Positions 54,365 to 64,000 of a stretch of 64,000 bases of DNA are shown here, in pieces. The notes beneath the pieces are model-generated. The model did no database searches, was not told where the DNA came from, and saw only the letters and a program-made list of their open reading frames with translations. Within the stretch, counting starts at the first letter, position 1. Each line of letters starts with the position of its first letter. The position numbers and the translations under genes are program-made. This stretch comes from Paragordius varius. Lineage: Eukaryota > Nematomorpha. Location: contig OZ176052.1 in the NCBI GenBank assembly GCA_964247055.1, forward strand, positions 14,198,001-14,262,000, given 5' to 3'.

Positions 54365-55055
54365 TCGTATAAAATAAATTTTTTAAATATTTAAAAAATA
54401 CAAAAAAATTACATTTATACTCCGATCTCGACAATATTTGGGGTGATGATGGAACTACCATAGGGCTACCCAAAAAAAATTATGGTGACATCACCTGATC
54501 AAATTTGGATTTTAGGTAGCCATTTTTATTTTTAAAATCGTATAAAATAAATTTTTTAAATATTTAAAAAATTCATAAAAATTACATTTATACTCCGATC
54601 TCGAAAATATTTGAGGTGATGATGGAACTACCATAGGGCTACCCAAAAAAAATTATGGTGACATCACCTGATCAAATTTGGATTTTAGGTAGCCATTTTT
54701 ATTTTTAAAATCGTATAAAATAAATTTTTTAAATATTTAAAAAATTCATAAAAGTTACATTTATAGTCCGATCCCCAAAATATTTGTGGTGATGATGGAA
54801 CTACCATAGGGCTACCCAAAAAAAATTATGGTGACATCACCTGATCAAATTTGGATTTTAGGTAGCCATTTTTATTTTTCAAATCGTATAAAATAAATTT
54901 TTTAAATATTTAAAAAATTCAAAAAAATTACATTTATACTCCGATCTCGACAATATTTGGGGTGATGATGGAATTACCATAGGGCTACCCAAAAAAAATT
55001 ATGGTGACATCACCTGATCAAATTTGATTTTAGGTAGCCATTTTTATTTTTAAAA
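54365..55055 (+). repeat. 4-mer higher-order repeat, first copy
   Basis: The four units are a tacaaaaaaatt/ctcgacaa unit, a ctcgaaaa unit with ttgaggtg, an aaaagtt/tttgtggtg unit, and a unit after tttttcaaatcg with gaatta ending aatttgatttt (one G lost). All four markers recur 691 bp later. Confidence 0.88.
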
Positions 55056-55747
55056 TCGTATAAAATAAATTTTTTAAATATTTAAAAAATACAAAAAAAT
55101 TACATTTATACTCCGATCTCGACAATATTTGGGGTGATGATGGAACTACCATAGGGCTACCCAAAAAAAATTATGGTGACATCACCTGATCAAATTTGGA
55201 TTTTAGGTAGCCATTTTTATTTTTAAAATCGTATAAAATAAATTTTTTAAATATTTAAAAAATTCATAAAAATTACATTTATACTCCGATCTCGAAAATA
55301 TTTGAGGTGATGATGGAACTACCATAGGGCTACCCAAAAAAAATTATGGTGACATCACCTGATCAAATTTGGATTTTAGGTAGCCATTTTTATTTTTAAA
55401 ATCGTATAAAATAAATTTTTTAAATATTTAAAAAATTCATAAAAGTTACATTTATAGTCCGATCCCCAAAATATTTGTGGTGATGATGGAACTACCATAG
55501 GGCTACCCAAAAAAAATTATGGTGACATCACCTGATCAAATTTGGATTTTAGGTAGCCATTTTTATTTTTCAAATCGTATAAAATAAATTTTTTAAATAT
55601 TTAAAAAATTCAAAAAAATTACATTTATACTCCGATCTCGACAATATTTGGGGTGATGATGGAATTACCATAGGGCTACCCAAAAAAAATTATGGTGACA
55701 TCACCTGATCAAATTTGGATTTTAGGTAGCCATTTTTATTTTTAAAA
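55056..55747 (+). repeat. 4-mer higher-order repeat, second copy
   Basis: Repeats 54365-55055 at offset 691 (gaggtg at 54613 and 55304; acaaaaaaatt at 54400 and 55091). The only clear difference is the full aatttggatttt at its end. The aaaagtt/tttgtggtg unit is the same class as in the left-end cassette, 45 kb away. Confidence 0.88.
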
Positions 55748-58512
55748 TCGTATAAAATAAATTTTTTAAATATTTAAAAAATTCATAAAAATTACATTTA
55801 TACTCCGATCTCGAAAATATTTGGGGTGATGATGGAACTACCATAGGGCTACCCAAAAAAAATTATGGTGACATCACCTGATCAAATTTGGATTTTAGGT
55901 AGCCATTTTTATTTTTTAAATCGTATAAAATAAATTTTTTAAATATTTAAAAAATTCATAAAAAGTACATTTATACTCCGATCTCGAAAATATTTGGGGT
56001 GATGATGGAACTACCATAGGGCTACCCAAAAAAAATTATAGTGACATCACCTGATCAAATTTGGATTTTAGGTAGCTATTTTTATCTTAAAATCGTATAA
56101 AATAAATTTTTTAAATATTTAAAAAATTCATAAAAATTACATTTATAGTCCGATCCCCAAAATATTTGGGGTGATGATGGAACTACCATAGGGCTACCCA
56201 AAAAAAATTATGGTGACATCACCTGATCAAATTTGGATTTTAGGTAGCCATTTTTATTTTTAAAATCGTATAAAATAAATTTTTTAAATATTTAAAAAAT
56301 TCAAAAAAATTACATTTATACTCCGATCTCGAAAATATTTGGGGTGATGATGGAACTACCATAGGGCTACCCAAAAAAATTATGGTGACATCACCTGATC
56401 AAATTTGGACTTTAGGTAGCCATTTTTATTTTTAAAATCGTATAAAATAAATTTTTTAAATATTTAAAAAATTCATAAAAATTACATTTATACTCCGATC
56501 TCGACAATATTTGGGGTGATGATGGAACTACCATAGGGCTACCCAAAAAAAATTATAGTGACATCACCTGATCAAATTTGGATTTTAGGTAGCCATTTTT
56601 ATTTTTAAAATCGTATAAAATAAATTTTTTAAATGTTTAAAAAATTCATAAAAATTACATTTATACTCCGATCTCGAAAATATTTGGGGTGATGATGGAA
56701 TTACCATAGGGCTACCCAAAAAAAATTATGGTGACATCACCTGATCAAATTTGGATTTTAGGTAGCCATTTTTATTTTTAATATCGTATAAAATAAATTT
56801 TTTAAATATTTAAAAAATTCATAAAAATTACATTTATACTCCGATCTCGACAATATTTGGGGTGAAGATGGAACTACCATAGGGCTACCCAAAAAAAATT
56901 ATAGTGACATCACCTGATCAAATTTGGATTTTAGGTAGCCATTTTTATTTTTAAAATCGTATAAAATAAATTTTTTAAATATTTAAAAAATTCATAAAAA
57001 TTACATTTATACTCCGATCTCGAAAATATTTGGGGTGATGATGGAACTACCATAGGGCTACCCAAAAAAAATTATGGCGACATCACCCTGATCAAATTTG
57101 GATTTTAGGTAGCCATTTTTATTTTTAAAATCGTATAAAATAAATTTTTTAAATATTTAAAAAATTCATAAAATTTACATTTATAGTCCGATCTCGACAA
57201 TATTTGGGGTGATGATGGAATTACCATAGGGCTACCCAAAAAAAATTATGGTGACATCACCTGATCAAATTTGTATTTTAGGTAGCCATTTTTATTTTTA
57301 AAATCGTATAAAATAAATTTTTTAAATATTTAAAAAATTCATAAAAATTACATTTATACTCCGATCTCGAAAATATTTGGGGTGATGATGGAACTACCAT
57401 AGGGCTACCCAAAAAAAATTATAGTGACATCACCTGATCAAATTTGGATTTTAGGTAGCCATTTTTATTTTTAAAATCGTATAAAATAAATTTTTTAAAT
57501 ATTTAAAAAATTCATAAAAATTACATTTATAGTACGATCCCCAAAATATTTGAGGTGATGATGGAACTACCATAGGGCTACCCAAAAAAAATTATGGTGA
57601 CATCACCTGATCAAATTTGGATTTTAGGTAGCCATTTTTATTTTTAAAATCGTATAAAATAAATTTTTTAAATATTTAAAAAATTCATAAAAATTACATT
57701 TATACTCCGATCTCGAAAATATTTGAGGTGATGATGGAACTACCATAGGGCTACGCAAAAAAAATTATGGTGACATCACCTGATCAAATTTGGATTTTAG
57801 GTAGCCATTTTTATTTTTCAAATCGTATAAAATAAATTTTTTAAATATTTAAAAAATTCAAAAAAATTACATTTATACTCCGATCTCGACAATATTTGGG
57901 GTGATGATGGAACTACCATAGGGCTACCCAAAAAAAATTATGGTGACATCACCTGATCAAATTTGGATTTTAGGTAGCCATTTTTATTTTTAAAATCGTA
58001 TAAAATAAATTTTAAAATATTTAAAAAATTCATAAAAATTACATTTATACTCCGATCTCGAAAATATTTGGGGTGATGATGGAACTACCATAGGGCTACC
58101 CAAAAAAAATTATGGTGACATCACCTGATCAAATTTGGATTTTAGGTAGCCATTTTTATTTTTAAAATCGTATAAAATAAATTTTAAAATATTTAAAAAA
58201 TTCATAAAAATTACATTTATACTCCGATCTCGAAAATATTTGGGGTGATGATGGAACTACCATAGGGCTACCCAAAAAAAATTATGGTGACATCACCTGA
58301 AAAATTTATACTTTAGGCAGCCATTTTTATTTTTCAAATCGTATAAAATAAATTTTTTAAATATTTAAAAAATTCAAAAAAATTTACATTTATAGTCCGA
58401 TCTCGACAATATTTGGGGTGATGATGGAATTACCATAGGGCTACCCAAAAAAAAATATGGTGACATCACCTGATCAAATTTGGATTTTAGGTAGCCATTT
58501 TTATTTTTAAAA
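55748..58512 (+). repeat. Irregular satellite segment (16 units)
   Basis: Mixed classes with no clear long repeat. Includes aaaaagtaca near 55960, ttatcttaaaatcg near 56080, gtgaagatgg near 56864, catcaccctgatc (one extra C) near 57083, tagtacgatcccc near 57531 and two adjacent units in which T6AAA has become T4AAAA (about 57995-58190). A unit near 58290 has gaaaaatttatactttaggcag in place of gatcaaatttggattttaggtag. Confidence 0.73.
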
Positions 58513-60751
58513 TCGTATAAAATAAATTTTTTAAATATTTAAAAAATTTATAAAAATTACATTTATACTCCGATCTCGAAAATATTTGGGGTGATGATGG
58601 AACTACCATAGGGCTACCCAAAAAAAATTATGGTGACATCACCTGATCAAATTTGGATTTTAGGTAGCCATTTTTATTTTTAAATCGTATAAAATAAATT
58701 TTTTAAATATTTAAAAAATTCATAAAAATTACATTTATACTCCGATCTCGAAAATATTTGGGGTGATGATGGAACTACCATAGGGCTACTCAAAAAAAAT
58801 TATAGTGACATCACCTGATCAAATTTGGATTTTAGGTAGCCATTTTTATTTTTAAAATCGTATAAAATAAATTTTTTATATTTAAAAAATTCATAAAAAT
58901 TACATTTATAGTCCGATCCCCAAAGTATTTGGGGTGATGATGGAACTACCATAGGGTTACCCAAAAAAAATTATGGCGACATCACCTGATCAAATTTGGA
59001 TTTTAGGTAGCCATTTTTATTTTTAAAATCGTATAAAATAAATTTTTTAAATATTTAAAAAATTCATAAAATTTACATTTATAGTCCGATCTCGACAATA
59101 TTTGGGGTGATGATGGAATTACCATAGGGCTACCCAAAAAAAAATATGGTGACATCACCTGATCAAATTTGGATTTTAGGTAGCCATTTTTATTTTTAAA
59201 ATCGTATAAAATAAATTTTTTAAATATTTAAAAAATTCATAAAAATTACATTTATACTCCGATCTCGATATTTGGGGTGATGATGGAACTACCATAGGGC
59301 TACGCAAAAAAAATTATGGTGACATCACCTGATCAAATTTGGACTTTAGGTAGCCATTTTTATTTTTAAAATCGTATAAAATAAATTTTTTAAATATTTA
59401 AAAAATTCATAAAAATTACATTTATAGTCCGATCCCCAAAGTATTTGGGGTGATGATGGAACTACCATAGGGCTACCCAAAAAAAATTATTGCGACATCA
59501 CCTGATCAAATTTGGATTTTAGGTAGCCATTTTTATTTTTAAAATCGTATAAAATAAATTTTTTAAATATTTAAAAAATTCATAAAATTTACATTTATAG
59601 TCCGATCTCGACAATATTTGGGGTGATGATGGAATTACCATAGGGCTACCCAAAAAAAAATATGGTGACATCACCTGATCAAATTTGGATTTTAGGTAGC
59701 CATTTTTATTTTTAAAATCGTATAAAATAAATTTTTTAAATATTTAAAAAATTTATAAAAATTACATTTATACTCCGATCTCGAAAATATTTGGGGTGAT
59801 GATGGAACTACCATAGGGCTACCCAAAAAAAATTATGGTGACATCACCTGATCAAATTTGGATTTTAGGTAGCCATTTTTATTTTTAAATCGTATAAAAT
59901 AAATTTTTTAAATATTTAAAAAATTCATAAAAATTACATTTATACTCCGATCTCGAAAATATTTGGGGTGATGATGGAACTACCATAGGGCTACTCAAAA
60001 AAAATTATAGTGACATCACCTGATCAAATTTGGATTTTAGGTAGCCATTTTTATTTTTAAAATCGTAAAAAATAAATTTTTTAAATATTTAAAAAATTCA
60101 TAAAAATTACATTTATAGTCTGATCCCCAAAGTATTTGGGGTGATGATGGAACTACCATAGGGTTACCCAAAAAAAATTATGGCGACATCACCTGATCAA
60201 ATTTGGATTTTAGGTAGCCATTTTTATTTTTAAATCGTATAAAATAAATTTTTTAAATATTTAAAAAATTCATAAAAATTACATTTATACTCCGATCTCG
60301 AAAATATTTGGGGTGATGATGGAACTACCATAGGGCTACTCAAAAAAAATTATAGTGACATCACCTGATCAAATTTGGATTTTAGGTAGCCATTTTTATT
60401 TTTAAAATCGTATAAAATAAATTTTTTAAATATTTAAAAAATTCATAAAAATTACATTTATTGTCCGATCCCCAAAGTATTTGGGGTGATGATGGAACTA
60501 CCATAGGGTTACCCAAAAAAAATTATGGCGACATCACCTGATCAAATTTGGATTTTAGGTAGCCATTTTTATTTTTAAAATCGTATAAAATAAATTTTTT
60601 AAATATTTAAAAAATTCATAAAATTTACATTTATAGTCCGATCTCGACAATATTTGGGGTGATGATGGAATTACCATAGGGCTACCCAAAAAAAAATATG
60701 GTGACATCACCTGATCAAATTTGGATTTTAGGTAGCCATTTTTATTTTTAA
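58513..60751 (+). repeat. 7-mer higher-order repeat with a nested dimer
   Basis: The order is an aaaaaatttataaaa unit, a unit after tttttaaatcg with ctactc/tatagtg, a caaagtattt unit with gggttaccc, aaaattt/ctcgacaa/gaatta with aaaaatatgg, a ctacgc unit, caaagtattt, and aaaattt. It begins at 58513 and again at 59718 (1205 bp). In the second round the ctactc plus gggttaccc dimer is itself doubled (caaagtattt at 60128 and 60473, 345 bp apart). Confidence 0.82.
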
Positions 60752-62478
60752 AATCGTATAAAATAAATTTTTTAAATATTTAAAAAATTCATAAAAATTA
60801 CATTTATACTCCGATCTCGAAAATATTGGGGGGGATGATGGAACTACCATAGGGCTACCCAAAAAAACTTATGGTGACATCACCTGATCAAATTTGGATT
60901 TTAGGTAGCCATTTTTATTTTTGAAATCGTATAAAATAAATTTTTTAAATATTTAAAAAATTCATAAAAGTTACATTTATATTCCGATCCCCAAAATATT
61001 TGTGGTGATGATGGAACTACCATAGGGCTACCCAAAAAAAATTATGGTGACATCACCTGATCAAATTTGGATTTTAGGTAGCCATTTTTATTTTTCAAAT
61101 CGTATAAAATAAATTTTTTAAATATTTAAAAAATTCAAAAAAATTACATTTATACTCCGATCTCGACAATATTTGGGGTGATGATGGAATTACCATAGGG
61201 CTACCCAAAAAAAATTATGGTGACATCACCTGATCAAATTTGGATTTTAGGTAGCCATTTTTATTTTTAAAATCGTATAAAATAAATTTTTTAAATATTT
61301 AAAAAATTCATAAAAATTACATTTATACTCCGATCTCGAAAATATTTGGGGTGATGATGGAACTACCATAGGGCTACCCAAAAAAAATTATGGTGACATC
61401 ACCTGATCAAATTTGGATTTTAGGTAGCCATTTTTATTTTTAAAATCGTATAAAATAAATTTTTTAAATATTTAAAAAATTCATAAAAATTACATTTATA
61501 CTCCGATCTCGAAAATATTTGGGGTGATGATGGAACTACCATAGGGCTACCCAAAAAAAATTATAGTGACATCACCTGATCAAATTTGGATTTTAGGTAG
61601 CCATTTTTATTTTTAAAATCGAATAAAATAAATTTTTTAAATATTTAAAAAATTCATAAAAATTACATTTATACTCCGATCTCGACAATATTTGGGGTGA
61701 AGATGGAACTACCATAGGGCTACCCAAAAAAATTATAGTGACATCACCTGATCAAATTTGGATTTTAGGTAGCCATTTTTATTTTTAAAATCGAATAAAA
61801 TAAATTTTTTAAATATTTAAAAAATTCATAAAAATTACATTTATAGTCCGATCCCCAAAATATTTGGGGTGATGATGGAACAACCATAGGGCTACGCAAA
61901 AAAAATTATGGCGACATCACCTGATCAAATTTGGATTTTAGGTAGCCATTTTTATTTTTAAAATCGTATAAAATAAATTTTTTAAATATTTAAAAAATTC
62001 AAAAAAATTACATTTATACTCCGATCTCGAAAATATTTGGGGTGATGATGGAACTACCATAGGGCTACCCAAAAAAAATTATGGTGACATCACCTGATCA
62101 AATTTGGATTTTAGGTAGCCATTTTTATTTTTAAAATCGTATAAAATAAATTTTTTAAATATTTAAAAAATTCATAAAAATTACATTTATACTCCGATCT
62201 CGAAAATATTTGGGGTGATGATGGAACTACCATAGGGCTACCCAAAAAAAATTATGGTGACATCACCTGATCAAATTTGGACTTTAGGTAGCCATTTTTA
62301 TTTTTAAAATCGTATAAAATAAATTTTTTAAATATTTAAAAAATTCATAAAAATTACATTTATACTCCGATCTCGAAAATATTTGGGGTGATGATGGAAC
62401 TAAGGGCTACGCAAAAAAAATTATGGTGACATCACCTGATCAAATTTGGATTTTAGGTAGCCATTTTTATTTTTAAAA
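60752..62478 (+). repeat. Mixed satellite segment (10 units)
   Basis: Contains a unit with aatattgggggggatgatgg near 60824, another aaaagtt/tttgtggtg unit (about 60925, with tatattccgatcccc), a tttttcaaatcg junction, three units starting cgaataaaataa or preceding them, and the first gaactaagggctacgc unit near 62395, which has lost CCAT. Confidence 0.73.
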
Positions 62479-63164
62479 TCGTATAAAATAAATTTTTTAA
62501 ATATTTAAAAAATTCATAAAAATTACATTTATACTCCGATCTCGAAAATATTTGGGGTGATGATGGAACTAAGGGCTACGCAAAAAAAATTATGGTGACA
62601 TCACCTGATCAAATTTGGATTTTAGGTAGCCATTTTTATTTTTAAAATCGTATAAAATAAATTTTTTAAATATTTAAAAAATTCATAAAAATTACATTTA
62701 TACTCCGATCTCGACAATATTTGGGGTGATGATGGAACTACCATAGGGCTACCCAAAAAAATTATAGTGACATCACCTGATCAAATTTGGATTTTAGGTA
62801 GCCATTTTTATTTTTAAAATCGAATAAAATAAATTTTTTAAATATTTAAAAAATTCATAAAAATTACATTTATAGTCCGATCCCCAAAATATTTGGGGTG
62901 ATGATGGAACTACCATAGGGCTACCCAAAAAAAATTATGGTGACATCACCTGATCAAATTTGGATTTTAGGTAGCCATTTTTATCTTAAAATCGTATAAA
63001 ATAAATTTTTTAAATATTTAAAAAATTCATAAAAATTACATTTATAGTCCGATCCCCAAAATATTTGGGGTGATGATGGAACTACCATAGGGCTACCCAA
63101 AAAAAATTATAGTGACATCACCTGATCCAATTTGGATTTTAGGTAGCCATTTTTATTTTTAAAA
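62479..63164 (+). repeat. 4-mer higher-order repeat (686 bp), first copy
   Basis: The units are ctcgaaaa with the CCAT deletion (gaactaagggc), ctcgacaa/tatagtg with a short A-tract, cgaataaaa with class B, and a unit after ttatcttaaaatcg with class B and gatccaattt. All recur 686 bp later (aagggctacg at 62571 and 63257; tgatccaa at 63123 and 63809). Confidence 0.88.
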
Positions 63165-64000
63165 TCGTATAAAATAAATTTTTTAAATATTTAAAAAATT
63201 CATAAAAATTACATTTATACTCCGATCTCGAAAATATTTGGGGTGATGATGGAACTAAGGGCTACGCAAAAAAAAATATGGTGACATCACCTGATCGAAT
63301 TTGGATTTTAGGTAGCCATTTTTATTTTTAAAATCGTATAAAATAAATTTTTTAAATATTTAAAAAATTCATAAAAATTACATTTATACTCCGATCTCGA
63401 CAATATTTGGGGTGATGATGGAACTACCATAGGGCTACCCAAAAAAATTATAGTGACATCACCTGATCAAATTTGGATTTTAGGTAGCCATTTTTATTTT
63501 TAAAATCGAATAAAATAAATTTTTTAAATATTTAAAAAATTCATAAAAATTACATTTATAGTCCGATCCCCAAAATATTTGGGGTGATGATGGAACTACC
63601 ATAGGGCTACCCAAAAAAAATTATGGTGACATCACCTGATCAAATTTGGATTTTAGGTAGCCATTTTTATCTTAAAATCGTATAAAATAAATTTTTTAAA
63701 TATTTAAAAAATTCATAAAAATTACATTTATAGTCCGATCCCGAAAATATTTGGGGTGATGATGGAACTACCATAGGGCTACCCAAAAAAAATTATAGTG
63801 ACATCACCTGATCCAATTTGGATTTTAGGTAGCTATTTTTATTTTTAAAATCGTATAAAATAAATTTTTTAAATATTTAAAAAATTCATAAAAATTACAT
63901 TTATACTCCGATCTCGACAATATTTGGGGTGATGATGGAACTACCATAGGGCTACCCAAAAAAAATTATAGTGACATCACCTGATCAAATTTGGATTTTA
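63165..64000 (+). repeat. 4-mer higher-order repeat, second copy and window edge
   Basis: 63165-63850 repeats the preceding 4-mer at an exact 686-bp period, with cccgaaaat instead of ccccaaaat in the last unit and gatcgaattt in the first. 63851-64000 is a further ctcgacaa/tatagtg monomer cut by the window end, and it is not the expected gaactaagggc unit, so the 4-mer series changes here. Confidence 0.85.

Larger units (their letters stand above)
1..64000 (+). repeat. Satellite DNA array, ~173-bp monomer, ~370 copies
   Basis: The same AT-rich unit, beginning TCGTATAAAATAAATT and ending GCCATTTTTATTTTTAAAA, repeats head to tail through the whole window with no inversion and no foreign insert. 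Successive starts, for example 173, 346, 519, 688, 861, 1033, 1206 and 1380, give spacings of mostly 172 to 174 bp. Both window edges lie inside the array, so its full length is unknown. The hand consensus has 45 G/C in 173 bases. Since 173 is not a multiple of three, a reading frame cannot stay in register from copy to copy, and no coding sequence is called anywhere. Arrays of this size are typical of eukaryotic centromeric or heterochromatic satellites. I do not recognise the family. Confidence 0.99.

Noticed and set aside
1-64000. CENP-B box
   Set aside because: I looked for the nTTCGnnnnAnnCGGGn core on both strands of the consensus and saw no match. The few CG dinucleotides lie in tcgtat, tccgat and ctcga.
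1-64000. CRISPR array
   Set aside because: There are short conserved stretches between variable ones, but the variable parts are mutated copies of the same sequence and not unique spacers, and the period is far too long.
1-64000. LTR, SINE or other mobile element as the source of the repeat
   Set aside because: I saw no terminal repeats, target-site duplications, tRNA-like A/B boxes or coding remnants. Every base fits the monomer.
1-64000. Assembly artefact as the explanation for all higher-order repeats
   Set aside because: Repeat copies carry private variants (the 15-bp deletion near 33560, gacgtcacc near 36050, attagattta near 40810), so they are not simple duplicate contigs. Copy number of the largest unit still needs spanning reads.

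Overview
The whole window is one AT-rich satellite DNA array. A monomer of about 173 bp (about 26% GC, counted on a hand-built consensus) repeats head to tail about 370 times from base 1 to base 64000. All copies are in the same orientation, and the array runs off both ends of the window. I found no gene, RNA gene, transposon, CRISPR array or unique spacer in it. Every line reads as the same monomer with substitutions, small indels and a few internal deletions. Such a long, mobile-element-free array points to a eukaryotic chromosome, most likely centromeric, pericentromeric or other constitutive heterochromatin. I do not recognise the family and cannot name the organism from sequence alone; plant and invertebrate genomes are both plausible.

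The monomer (numbered from its TCGTATAAAA start) has a fixed architecture. An AT-only left end contains a perfect 24-bp palindrome (13-36). A variable middle (55-70) defines monomer classes. The GC-richer right half carries two interleaved 7-bp inverted repeats (78-84 with 125-131, and 100-106 with 151-157), a short GGTGA-CA-TCACC dyad, an A-tract of about 8 and a TGATCA palindrome. Diagnostic substitutions group the monomers into classes: T39A; the linked set C56G/T64C/G66C, which builds a second palindrome; A68C; C91T; T92A with C106G and often T122C; G120A; C136T; T148C.

The class order shows a layered higher-order repeat (HOR) history. (1) 0-16 kb holds a recurring 4- to 9-monomer cassette at about 1, 2764, 8291, 10021 and 13131, with 3-mer HORs at 4.1-5.2 and 15.4-16.9 kb. 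(2) 16.07-45.26 kb is a tandem duplication of a 12.8-kb unit. The second copy has grown to 16.4 kb by an internal 20-monomer (3.44 kb) duplication plus one extra monomer. Unit 1 is itself built from older duplications (21.9-24.2 with 25.2-27.5 kb, and 19.9-21.1 with 27.5-28.7 kb). (3) 45.26-64 kb is less regular, with only short HORs (8-, 7- and 4-mers), more indels and its own class variants.

Nothing here works as an operon or pathway. The interest lies in how the array grew (unequal exchange, segmental duplication, hybrid monomers) and in the conserved dyad symmetries, which could matter for chromatin or a DNA-binding protein. Coordinates of duplicated blocks come from matching rare variants by eye and are good to a few bases at monomer starts. 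True breakpoints are uncertain to about one monomer.
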